A DNA stretch of 64,000 nucleotides, from assembly GCA_947311845.1 (NCBI GenBank), contig CAMZMU010000027.1, forward strand, positions 51,533,058 through 51,597,057. Direction: 5' to 3'. The position numbers were made by a program, and so were the translations under genes. Shown piece after piece: positions 37,263-46,931 of the stretch; the stretch's first letter is position 1, and every line of letters begins with the position of its first letter. Below the pieces are notes generated by a model. It saw nothing but the letters and a program-made list of their open reading frames with translations, was not told the origin of the DNA and did not search any database. Source of the stretch: Poa pratensis (taxonomy: Eukaryota > Streptophyta > Magnoliopsida > Poales > Poaceae).

Positions 37263-39499
37263 TGAAAGTGCATGTGTTGCCCCATGCGTGGTTTTGGTAA
37301 TTAATGACAATCCTTATGGACTAATGTTTGCATTGAGATATACTCGTAGATCTTGTCCATAGGAAATGATTGGAGTTCATGTGTTGGACTCTAGAAGATG
37401 ACATGATGACCAAGCTCTATTCAAGGATTTATATGAAGAATGGTCATGTGTAGAGTTGAGCTTATTGCAAGTATGGCTTGGAAAAGAAGATTGAATGAAC
37501 AATCATGTTTAACCCCAAGCCATCATACATATCAAGAGAAGAAGATGAAGCGCAAGCCCAATATGATACATCTCGAAGATATCATTTGATTGAAGCTTGC
37601 AAAGGAGACATGAAGACGGAGCTTAGCGAGGCCCTCCCATAATGGAGTATGGGCGAGCATTTGGAGAAGTCTTCATCAAGCATGTGCTAGCAAGCACAAT
37701 CAAGAAAGGTGTTCCAACTTGAGAGAGTCAAGATCGTCATCATCGAGCTCAAGTGGAATGCGCAAGGCAAAGGTATGATCTTGATAGGTTTTCTATTTTA
37801 CCGGTCTCATGTTGTTAGTGGGAGACCGAGTTTTAGGATAGACGGCGTACTATCAAGAGGGGCTCTCAAGTGAGTAACTTGATCGCATCTTTGTGGAGAG
37901 CTCAAACCTTTGCATACTTGGCATTTCATCTTTCTTGGTTCTTATGTGGCTTTTCTCCTTGTTGGGTTTTGGTGCTTGTTGTGATCCTCATGACAAACCC
38001 AAGTTCTTCGAGAATGGTTTTTGTTTGGAAAACTTGTTTGTTCTCGGCGTTGGAAATATCACCGGTCCACCTCCGAGTTAGGGTCCGCACCTCCCATGTG
38101 TGGTATCCCCTCTATTAGCACTCGTCGTTATCTTTGCAACGAAATTGGTTTCACCTGTTTTGGAGTTCGAACGAGAAAGTTATCGCATTTCAGGCTGTGA
38201 TGTTCTGTTGCTGCTTTTCAGGCCGGAGTCTCCGGACCCAAGGATTTTCGTTGGAATCTGTTTTTCTTATTCAGCCCCTGGTGGGGTTTGGAGTTTCCGG
38301 CCCCAGGGAACCGGAGTTTCTGCCAAGCTGCTCCTCGTCTGTTTGTGGTTCAGCCCCTGGTGGGGGGCGGAGTTTCCGGCCCCAGAAGGCCGGAGTTTCC
38401 GCCCCAGACCGGAGTTTCCGGTCACTAGGGCCGGAGACTCCGGTGTGAAACTGGCTGCAACGGCTCTTTTTCTGGGAGGGATATAAATACCCCTCCACCT
38501 TCCTCCAGCCAGCCAGCTCTGCCCAGCACGTTTTGCTTTCTCTCTCCTTCATTGTTGCAAGCTCATTTCTTTGATATCTCCCAATCCCTCCACCCAAACT
38601 CTTTGATCTTTGGAGGATTGAAGGAGAAGACCTAGATCTACATTTCCACCAATCAATCTCTCCTCTAAGTGAGGGGAACCTAGTGGATCTAGTTCTTGGA
38701 GTTCTTGTGTGGTTCTCCTCTTTGTTCTTCCTCTCTTATTCCCCCATAAGCATTTGTTGCTTTGTTGGAATTTGAGAGTGGAGGATTTGAGCACTTGTGC
38801 TCTTGCCTTTTGCATTTGGTGCATCGGTGTGCTCTCCACGAGGATTCGTGGAAGTTGAAATCTTGTGAACTTGTTACTCTTGGGTCCTTGGACTCTAGAC
38901 GCCTTTGTGGTGGTTGGACCCTTGTGTGGTCACTTGAAGCCGTTCGGGAGCCCCCAATCCCATTGTGGGTTGTGCCCCGGATTGTTGTTGAAAGCCGTTC
39001 GGGAGCCCCCAATCCCATTGTGGGTTGTGCCCCAGATTGTTGTTGAAAGGCTCCGGATTCCGCCTCGAAGGAATACCGATAGTGGAAGGTGAACCAAACC
39101 TTTGTGGTGCGGTTCATCGGAGAAGAAGGTGAAACCTTTGTGGTTGTTGAACCATTATGTTGGTTCACACCTCTCCAACGAGACGTACCCCCTTAACAAG
39201 GAGGAACTCGGGAATACATCCTCGTCTCCACGTGCATCGGTTATTTCTATACCCGAGCCCTTTTACTTATGCACTTTACCTTGTGATAGCCTTCGTGCTT
39301 GAAGTATTATATATTGCTATCACTTTGTTGCTTGTCTTGCTTAGCATAAGTTGTTGGTGCACATAGGTGAGCCTAGTTTATTTAGGTTGTCGGCTTGTTA
39401 ATTTAAACACCTAGTTTTATTCCGCAATTATCAAGCCTAAACCGGGAAAGTTTTAAACCGCCTATTCACCCCCCTCTAGGCGACATCATTGTCCTTTCA
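37263..39499 (+). mobile_element. Solo LTR (copia-type) inserted in the Harbinger transposase gene
   Basis: TGAAAGTGCATGTG...GTCCTTTCA is flanked by the exact 5-bp duplication CTTAC (37258-37262 and 39500-39504). It is 2,237 bp long and has no internal coding domain. The end sequence, CACCCCCCTCTAGGCGAC just before the terminus, is typical of long grass LTRs that precede a TGGTATCAGAGC primer site in intact elements. It therefore reads as a single LTR left after recombination. It contains a 55-bp direct duplication at 38938-39047. Confidence 0.85.
38938..39047 (+). repeat. 55-bp direct duplication inside the solo LTR
   Basis: Two adjacent copies start GCCGTTCGGGAGCCCCCAAT and differ at about one position (CCCCGG against CCCCAG). 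Confidence 0.95.
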
Positions 39500-40780
39500 C
39501 TTACCATCAGGTATACTGATCCTGTCAGGTCTAGACATGCTGTCAGCAAGAATGGTTGCATCATGTGCTAATCCTTCCCAGCCTGCCAGCACATAGGTGA
39601 ACTTCAGATCAAAATCCACAGCTGCAAGCACGTTCTGGCTGGTGTAGTGCTTCCTTCCTCTGAAAGCTTTGGATTGTTCTTTCGACACTCTAGTTGTGAT
39701 GTGAGTACCATCGATGGCGCCAATACAGTCCTGCAAATGGCAAGAACTGTTAGTGAATACTTTGTCCTAACATTTCGCAACACTGATTACACAAACAGAG
39801 CTATGCTTACCTTGAAGTACGTGTACCATCTGAAGCTACCTCTAATCTTCGCCGACGTTTGGCATGTGGGTGGCTTGATCATCTCATGTCGTAGCTCACC
39901 GATAGCATACAGTACTTGCTTGAAGTACCGAGAGATTGTCTCAATTGATCTTCTGAAGGTGCTATGGATGACTCTGAACCTCTGATTATGGCCTACGACA
40001 TGAAGGAAGATGCAAACTTGCTATTCCACAGACGTGTGGATGTTATCCTTGAGCAGACCCCCTCCCTAAACCTCTTGACAAGTTCATAGAAGGGTCCTCT
40101 ACCCATCCTAAGCATTTGAATAGACTCTATCTCACAAGTGTTGTAGATGAATTTCAGATTTGCCATCCTCTCCCGATCTCGAGCTAACATAGGACCATAT
40201 GGGAGTCTGGCAAAAGCATACCGCTTAACTAAGATCTTGTGAATCATCATCATCCAGGCTTGAATGACGGCAATCAGTGATGCCGTCTGCTTGGTCAATG
40301 CCATTGCATCGTCCTAATAGAATGGATCTGACATGAGTACGTTCTAGATCTACTGTGCCGTTCTGTTCTAACACTAGTAGGGAAGAGTTTTACCTTGGCT
40401 CCCGGCATTGGAGATGATGGAGAGGTCGGCGCTGTCGGCGATGAAGAAGTGAAGGTCTTGCTGCCCGTGGAGACGAGGGCGCGGATCCTTGGCTGCAGCC
40501 GCTCCGGTGCCACAACCGCGGGCCAGCCGCCGTAAGTGCAGGTGAAGGAGCCGCCGGTGTGGTCGCCGGTCGGGTCGCCGATCTGGTCGCCTGGAAGGAG
40601 CCGCCAGTGTGGTTTGGGGAAAGTGCGGAGGTGACCGGGCAAGAGAGGGGGAAAGGAGCTAGGTATGGCGCGAAACAGGGGAAGGATTTATGCATGGTTT
40701 CCCGTCGTTCTCCGCTGATACGTCTCCAACGTATCCATAATTTCTGATGTTCCATGCTTATATTAGAGATATGTGCATGG

Positions 40781-41157
40781 CTGAGATAAGTATTTTGGTC
40801 ACTGAAGTTGCAAGATGTTGACCGCAGGTCACTCAACTTCGCAGAGATGAGCAAACTGGTCACAATCGTGAACTAACACATTGATTGGGCCGTTGACCGC
40901 ATACTTTGACCAATGTTTTTGCTAAAACAAACCTATAAAATCTCTCTGACTAGGCCGTTGACCGCATACTTTGTAATTTCATAGGGTTGTTTTCGCAAAA
41001 AAAATGTGGTCAAAGTATGCGGTCAACGACCTAGTGAGTGTGTTAGTTCATGATTGTGACCAGTTTACTCATCTCTACCAAGCTGAGTGGCCCGCGGACA
41101 ACATCTTGCAACTTTAGTGACTAAAGTACTCATCTCGGCCAAGTTCAGTGACCAACC
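40781..41157. mobile_element. Foldback MITE nested in the TG...CA unit
   Basis: Inverted arms 40781-40915 and about 41020-41157 share, in opposite orientation, TTGCAAGATGTTG(A/T)CCGC, GTCACAATC(G/A)TGAACTAAC and CGTTGACCGCATACTTTG. The left end seems shortened relative to the right. No target duplication was fixed. Confidence 0.75.
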
Positions 41158-41158
41158 A

Positions 41159-41161
<3 letters not shown>

Positions 41162-41196
<35 letters not shown>
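41162..41196. repeat. (AT)n microsatellite
   Basis: About 17 AT units at the right edge of the nested foldback element. Confidence 0.95.
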
Positions 41197-41197
<1 letters not shown>

Positions 41198-42956
41198 CTC
41201 CTTATATTATACCAATTGCGACATGCTTTATTTACACTTTATATCATTTTTATGCATTTTCTGCGACTAACCTATTAACAAGATGCCACAGTGCCAGTTC
41301 CTGTTTTCTGTTGTTTTTGGTTTCAGAAAAGTTGTTCTGGAAATGTTCTCGGAATTGGACGAAACAAAAGAGTCCCTATTTTTCTGACACGTACACGGAG
41401 TCCGAAGGAGAGACGAAGGGGGGTCGTGGGCCGTCCTCACCACGTGGCGGCGCGGCCCCACCTTCTGCCGCGCCGTGACGTGGTGAGGGCCCACGGGGGT
41501 CCGCCGACGCCCCCCTTCGCCTATATATTCATCTGTTCGGGAAAACACTAGGGACCCGATTCAATTTCCACGAAAAGTTCTAGAGCCGCCGCCGCAGTCA
41601 ACCCTAACTCGGGAGGGTTCTGAAGCTCTTCCTGGCACCCTGCCGGAGAGGGGAATCATCACCGGAGGGCTCTACATCGCCATGCCTGCCTCCGGAGTGA
41701 TGTGTGAGTAGTTCATCTTTAGACTATGAGTCCATAGCAGTAGCTAGATGGTTGTCTTCTCCTCTTGTGCCATCATGTTTAGATCTTGTGAGCTGCCTAT
41801 CATGATCAAGATCATCTTATTGTAACGCTACATGTTGTGTTTGCTGGGATCCGATGAATATTGATACTATGTCAAGTTGAATATTGAATTATCATGTCTA
41901 TGTTATTTATGATCTTGCATGCTCTCCGTTGCTTGTTGATACTCTGGGCAAGTTGATCCTTGTGACTCCAAGAGGGAGTATTTATGCTAGATAGTGGGTT
42001 CATGCCTCCATTTAATCTGGGACAGTAACAGAAAGTTCTAAGGTTGTGGATGTGCTGTTGCCACTAGGGGTAACCTAATGATGCTTTGTCTAAGGATAAA
42101 TGTGTTGTTTACATTATGCACTTTACTTTAATGCAATTGTCTGTTGCTTGCAACTTAAGGGGTACGGATGTTAACCTGAATGTGGACTATTTAGGCACAG
42201 ATGCATACTGGATAGCGGTATGTGTACCTTGTTGTAATGCCAAAATGAATCTCATAGTAGACACTACTTGCACATGCATATTATGCACTTTCAATATTGT
42301 CAATTGCCCAGCTGTAATTTGTTTACCCAGCATGTTAGTTATTTATTATGGAGAGACACCACTAGTGAACTGTGGACCCTGGTCCATTCTTTTACAACTG
42401 ATAATACAATCTACTGCAATCATTGTTCTTTTCAATTCTCTGCAAATAAACATCATTTTCCACACAACCCTTTTAATCCTTTGTTTTCAGCAAGCCGGTG
42501 AGATTGACACTCTCACTGATTCGTTGGGGCAAAGTAGATTGATTGTCTTGTGTGCAGGTTCCAAATCAATCGTCAGAACTTCCCCTTCGTCGCAAACACT
42601 TTTCTGGCGCCGTTGACACCTTCAGAAGTGTCTTCACCTCCTACTGGATTGATAACCTTGGTAGTCTTACTGAGGGAACACTTGCTGCTACACTCATCAA
42701 ACCTTACTCTTGGGGTCTCCCAACGAACGTGTGGTTTACACGCATCACCCGCGCGCACGCTCGTCTTCACTTTTTGCAGCCCCGCGGCCTGGCTCCATGG
42801 AAACTGCCGATTCGGCAGTTCCTATCGGGCCTGGCCCGGGAGTGCTTTAAGCAGCGTGCCAGCTAAAAAACGGGTTGCATGCAAACAAACAAACCGGGTG
42901 GCTCTGCAGCCCACGGGCCTGTTTGGGGTTGGTGCAGGCTACCAAACGCGCCCTTA

Positions 42957-43082
42957 ACGTTTTCGCGTGCTTGAGAGAACGACGCCGCACGGGCAGGGTA
43001 GTGTCGTCCCCCAGATCGAAGGGAGCGCGGCCGGACGCCCGGATGGGCAGGAACGGCGGCGGACTTGGCTTATGGGAGCTCA
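42957..43082. repeat. Left part of a segment duplicated at 57 kb
   Basis: Phrases GAGAGAACGACGCCGC, GGGCAGGGTAGTGT/ATGCAGGGTAGTGT and GGACTTG recur at 57113-57284. The right part follows the transposon at 44707-44775. Confidence 0.7.
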
Positions 43083-44706
43083 GGACATCTTCAGTCGTCC
43101 CCCAGCGCCCCTCGGAGGCCTTTTTAGCGCCGGCGCGAAGGAAATTCGACCAGCCGCTCCCCAGAAGCCGATTTAGCGCCGTTTTTTAGCGCCGTTTTGC
43201 GCCAGCGAACCCAGCCCAAACCCAGGGCACCGGGTTTCGCTTGGGGGGGGGGGGCAAAAGGCGTCCGCGGGCCAGACTTGTCGGCGAGGGAAGGCGATTT
43301 TCCTCCATAATTTGCCCTCTTCCCTCCATAATTTTGATCTTTCCCTCCATTTCTCTCCCACATATACCTCTCCCTCCCGCTCGATCCCGCCATTTCCCAC
43401 AGATCTGGCCGCCATGGCTCCTGCCCGATTCACAGGACCCCGCGCCGTCGCCATCACCGCGTCCTCCGCCACCTCCATGATCGGGAAGAAGCCGCGGATG
43501 CTGAGAGCGCCGAAGGAGAGGCCGCCGGGCATGAGCAACGCCAAGTGGATCGCCGATGAGGCGCGCCGGAAGTCCGATAACATCCAGCGCCGGGCGAGGG
43601 AGAAGGCGCAGCAAGAGAGGCTCCTGGCCGCGCAACTGGCGGAGGCCGAGGACCAAGCCGTCGAAGAGAACGAAGAAGAGGAAGAGGAGGTGCTAGATGA
43701 GCCGCCAACTCCGGCTGCGTCTGCGGCGCCGCCGGTCAAGCGGAGGGTCGGCTTCTCTCCTCATCCTCATCCTCAATTCGCCCGTTGGAGCCAAACCACC
43801 GTCGCCTCGCCATTGCTGGACGCCGCGGCGGAGTGGAAGTGGGCTAGGCAAGGGCAAGGAGTACGTCTGATGGCCAAGGCGGCGAGGGAAGCCACGCCGG
43901 CAACGACGAAGCTCCAGGTGTCCCTCGAGATCTGCATCGCCGACGCCCAGACCCACGCCGCCAAGAGGGAGGAGACCGCCAACAAGAGGTGGAAGGCGCT
44001 CATGGATAACTCCAAGGTCAAGATCGACCTCCTCAGGACCAGCACCGTGACGGAGAAGAGGAACCACGACCTCGCCTTCCTCATGGGGGGCGATCCGGCC
44101 GCGATGGACCCCGAGGTGAGGACATGGTTCATGGCGCAGCGCCGTCTCATCCTCAGCGACATCAACCCGGCTCCGGCCCCGACCCCGACGGATACGAGCT
44201 ACGCCACCCCGACGGACACGAGCTCCGCCAGTCCAACGAGCTCGGCCAGTCCAGCCGAGACGCCGCCCGCCGAGCCTACGTCCACTCTGCCGACCGCGCC
44301 CATCGACCTGGAGAACGCCGAGACTGCTGCCACGGCCATCGACCTGGAGTCCGCCGAGACTTCCACGCCCATCGTCGACCTCGAGGCCGCCGAGACTGCC
44401 ACTCTGAGCCCTGTACCAGCTCTGACCACCACGCCCATCGTCGACGCATCTATCTGATCTGTGCATCAGCAGAATGTCGAATGTGGCTGTGATCGCCCGA
44501 CTGTGGCTTGATCGAAACTATTTGATGGCCCAACTGTGGCTGCTTTGATCGCCGAACTCGGGCTATTTTTTGCGGTGGGAACAAGAACTTTCAAATTTAT
44601 GTTGCCATGTATTTTCCTGGGCCGCCGAACGGCTGGTAAATTCGCCCCCAGGTTTTGGTGCGGGCGCCGCACCAAAACCTGGGGGGTCGAACGACTGGAG
44701 ATGCCC
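43083..44706 (+). mobile_element. Harbinger-like element carrying a single intact ORF
   Basis: The termini are GGACATCTTCAGTCGTCCCC on the left and, read in reverse, GGGCATCTCCAGTCGTTCGA on the right, with the 3-bp duplication TCA (43080-43082 and 44707-44709). The element is 1,624 bp long. The paralogous segment at 57 kb has the unoccupied site GGGAGGTCAGCCTCTCGC at about 57276-57293, which confirms both ends. The element has no transposase and carries only the 347-codon ORF. Confidence 0.82.
43414..44457 (+). CDS. ORF1-like protein with NAM-associated type C-terminal domain, 347 residues
   Basis: The ATG at 43414 (MAPARFTGPRAVAIT) opens an intronless frame to the TGA at 44455-44457. After a basic N-terminus comes RPPGMSNAKWIADEARRKSD, then a coiled-coil-like Arg/Glu/Ala segment and an acidic EEEEE run. 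Next are TNKRW-type sequence (KREETANKRWKALMDNSKVK), EKRNHDLAFLMGGDP and VRTWFMAQRRLILSDI. This resembles the C-terminal domain of Myb/SANT- and NAM-associated proteins common in grass genomes and in transposon ORF1s. A Pro/Thr/Ser repeat tail ends it, with IDLENAETA, IDLESAETS and VDLEAAETA as near repeats. The frame is undamaged, unlike neighbouring transposon genes. It may help a transposase in trans. Confidence 0.72.
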   Translation: MAPARFTGPRAVAITASSATSMIGKKPRMLRAPKERPPGMSNAKWIADEARRKSDNIQRRAREKAQQERLLAAQLAEAEDQAVEENEEEEEEVLDEPPTPAASAAPPVKRRVGFSPHPHPQFARWSQTTVASPLLDAAAEWKWARQGQGVRLMAKAAREATPATTKLQVSLEICIADAQTHAAKREETANKRWKALMDNSKVKIDLLRTSTVTEKRNHDLAFLMGGDPAAMDPEVRTWFMAQRRLILSDINPAPAPTPTDTSYATPTDTSSASPTSSASPAETPPAEPTSTLPTAPIDLENAETAATAIDLESAETSTPIVDLEAAETATLSPVPALTTTPIVDASI

Positions 44707-44775
44707 TCAGCCACTCGCGAGCGGGCGGTTGAACGACGGAGGTCTCAGACTCGTCTGGTTGAATTTAGTCTAGAA

Positions 44776-44957
44776 TTTTTGATTGAACATGGATAGAAAG
44801 GGGAAAGAGTCGGCAAAGGGAGGAAAGGTAATTTTTCTTTTCCTGAAGTTTGCATCTGGGTACAACACCTATGTCTTATTTCATGAATTTGTGTGTTGTG
44901 AATTGTAGATAGGTTTGACGATGAACTTTGTAGCGCTTGCTAGTACCGGACTGCAAG
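44776..44957. other. Intergenic sequence, nothing recognised
   Basis: Short AT-rich stretch between the duplicated segment and a LINE fragment. Confidence 0.4.
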
Positions 44958-44970
44958 TACCTATAAGACT

Positions 44971-45586
44971 TAAAAGTGTTTTCGTGGTATCTTCGTAGGG
45001 GGTGTCATTTTAACCAAGGACAACCTTGTCAAACGGAACTGACATGGAAGTACTAAGTGTATGTTTTGTCCACATAAGGAGACAATAAAACACCTATTCT
45101 CCTCCCAAGTCGGTTGCAAACGTTTTTGGCAACTGGCTACATGGGATAGATAAAAAGCTTAGACCGGTTATTCGGGTGGGAGCGATTGCCGTTATATGGA
45201 CGCTTTGGCTTAGTAGAAATGACAAGATTTTCAATGATAAAGTTGTTTCTTAATTGCAGGTACTTTACCGTTGCACAAGTATTCTCCGTACGTGGTCCAC
45301 CTTACAACGTGTGGGACATCGAGACCTCTTTACGGAGTCGTGTGCACGACTGGAAGAAGTGGCAAGGGACATTTTATCACAACATGGGTGGCCACTTGAT
45401 CGCCGGATTGGACCTCCATAGGCCGTCGAGCTTGCCTATGACATAGGCGTTTTACTTTATTCTTGCTGATTGTAATTCGTCTATTGTCTCATAACTTTTA
45501 CTTGTTCCGGGTTGTGTGCATTTTTCATGGAGAGGCCGGGGGTAATACTTAAAATTTTGAGTAATAAGGCTCTTTATCTAAAAAAA
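44971..45586 (+). mobile_element. 5'-truncated LINE fragment (zf-RVT region)
   Basis: The flanking duplication TACCTATAAGACT lies at 44958-44970 and 45587-45599, and the 3' end reads AATAAGGCTCTTTATCTAAAAAAA. Broken plus-strand frames resemble the zinc-binding end of LINE reverse transcriptases (a TKDNL...KCMFC...ETIKHLF pattern, then AVIWTLW-like and a HDWKKWQG segment). Stops are frequent. Confidence 0.7.
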
Positions 45587-45595
45587 TACCTATAA

Positions 45596-46108
45596 GACTA
45601 GTCACAATGGGGGTATCATAGTTAGTATCATGCATGCCACGTTAGAAAAATATGCTGTGACACTATAATTAATGAAAAAGAGTATAGTGGTTCTACCTAT
45701 GTAACGGTATCATAGCACATAAAACAAGTATTTTAATAGCAAGTAAATCTTGTACACATATTTTATTGGAATTCTACAAATCAATAAATGAGATGTGGGC
45801 ATGATACTACTTCCTCCGTCCTGGTGTATTAGGCACAATTCTAAAAACAATGTGTCCCAAAACATCCCACCTCTTAGGCACAATTTGCATTTAATGTCGT
45901 CTCACAATTGGCTAGTTGCCTCTTCCACCAATGCATGCAAGTTTTTAGCCCCAATTAGATAGCACCTTGGGCAAAGAGATTTGCAAATTATGCCTTATAA
46001 ACTAGGACGGAGGAAGTACTATATAATACTATGCATTGTGGGAGTAGTATCATACAATAGTATCATGTGCATGATACCGACTTATGATACTCCCAATTGT
46101 GACTAGTC
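45596..46108. mobile_element. Tourist/Harbinger-like MITE interrupted by a Stowaway
   Basis: The ends GACTAGTCACAATGGG and CCAATTGTGACTAGTC are inverted and flanked by TAA (45593-45595 and 46109-46111). The left edge is shared with the right duplication of the adjacent LINE. Confidence 0.8.
45810..46016. mobile_element. Stowaway (Tc1/Mariner) MITE nested in the previous MITE
   Basis: The inverted ends CTTCCTCCGTCC and GGACGGAGGAAG are flanked by TA at 45808-45809 and 46017-46018. It is 207 bp long with no coding capacity. Confidence 0.9.
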
Positions 46109-46527
46109 TAAACCAAGCACACACGAAAGTCAAGATGTTATGTCAAGAACAAGAAGTGGAAAGCGATGTGAAAATTCCTAGAGCTGGCGAACAAGTGGAA
46201 GAAAATATTAGAAAGTTAGTCAAAATCATAAATGATGTGCTACATTGAGTGAGAGATATTTAAAAGTATTAATCCTGATAAAATTAAGTTATAATTCGAA
46301 AGGATAGGAAAGCTTTGCTGTTGCCTGGAAATTCTAATCGATGTTACAACTTCGCTCGTAGGTTCTATTTCTACTTAAACATGTCGTTATTTTCATATAC
46401 TAAGTGATTATGATTAGCCCGTGCAAATTATTAACGTGTCTAGATAATTTTGATTTTGCACCAATTTTGTATGTTTGAGATTTTGTCCGATCTCAATTTA
46501 TTCCGTCCTCCGCCATTGCCCAGATTA

Positions 46528-46698
46528 GGGCGTCTCCAATGTGAGAATAGCGCTTGGTAATTTCCTATGGCCGGGTCATACCGGTGTGGTCGACCTCAGA
46601 GTTTCTTATGCTAAGACCCATCCTCACAATGCTTATTTCTGCTTATGGGCGACCTTAAGGTCCCTAAGACCGACGCTATTTCAACATTGGAGACGCCC
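46528..46698. mobile_element. Tourist-like MITE, 171 bp
   Basis: The inverted ends GGGCGTCTCCAATGT and ACATTGGAGACGCCC are flanked by the TTA duplication (46525-46527 and 46699-46701). Confidence 0.88.
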
Positions 46699-46931
46699 TT
46701 AGGGGAAAAAGCTGCCTACTACCCGGTCTTAAACATTGCGTGCGTCGATCATAGGTGAAAAAATCTAGAGGTCGCCCTTACCGTTGTGGCTCGGCCATAT
46801 GCAATAGAAAAACGATTTCTCTGACTCTTCACTGACGCTGCGCATGGCAGCTCACGCGAATGGAAAGGCTAATTTAGTGAGCAGTTGAGTGGGAAAGTAA
46901 TAAAAAAAGGAAGGTGGGCTCCAGCTTATTT

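Larger units (their letters stand above)
36821..40304 (-). pseudogene. PIF/Harbinger DDE transposase, split and frameshifted
   Basis: In minus-strand order, the N-terminal part (from about 40304) contains RERMANLKFIYN and MLRMGRGPFYELVKRF, then a frameshift near 40060 and a TAG in the next block. An 80-bp intron (39810-39731) has donor CAAG|GTAAGC and acceptor TTGCAG|GACTG. The DDE domain follows, with first Asp in CIGAIDGTH (about 39720), then RGRKHYTSQNVLAAVDFD. It is cut by the solo LTR and resumes at about 37257 with FYLGDAGYACRPG (second Asp) and VTVERVFAAPRNR (Glu). A one-base loss at about 37030 precedes the LACYILHNWILG C-terminus. All catalytic residues are visible, but the gene cannot be expressed whole. 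Confidence 0.9.
40716..42747 (+). mobile_element. TG...CA LTR-type unit (TGATACGTCTCC family), 2.0 kb
   Basis: It begins TGATACGTCTCCAACGTATC and ends TTACACGCATCA. Flanks TCCGC (40711-40715) and CCCGC (42748-42752) agree at four of five positions, as expected for an old target duplication. This is a very common Triticeae repeat unit without coding capacity, probably a solo LTR or non-autonomous element. A foldback element and an (AT)n run lie inside it. Confidence 0.7.
36340..42953 (-). mobile_element. Degenerate PIF/Harbinger transposon with nested insertions
   Basis: The termini are GGGCTGTTTGGTAGGCTGCA on the left and, read in reverse, GGGCGCGTTTGGTAGCCTGC on the right. They are flanked by the TTA duplication (36337-36339 and 42954-42956) typical of Harbinger elements. 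The minus strand carries a broken transposase gene (40304 to 36821). The element has been enlarged by a solo LTR (37263-39499) and a TG...CA unit (40716-42747); without these it would be about 2.3 kb. GC-rich sequence at 40390-40710 may be its second ORF or promoter, but no domain was recognised there. Confidence 0.88.

Noticed and set aside
38938..39047. Regularly spaced direct repeats considered as a CRISPR-like array
   Set aside because: There are only two adjacent copies, no spacers, and the region is inside a plant LTR.
41158..41478. Frame starting with Ile/Tyr repeats
   Set aside because: It starts inside the (AT)n microsatellite and runs into non-coding transposon sequence.
45186..45446. 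86-codon plus-strand frame considered as a small gene
   Set aside because: It lies inside a LINE fragment with flanking duplications and matches its decayed zf-RVT region.
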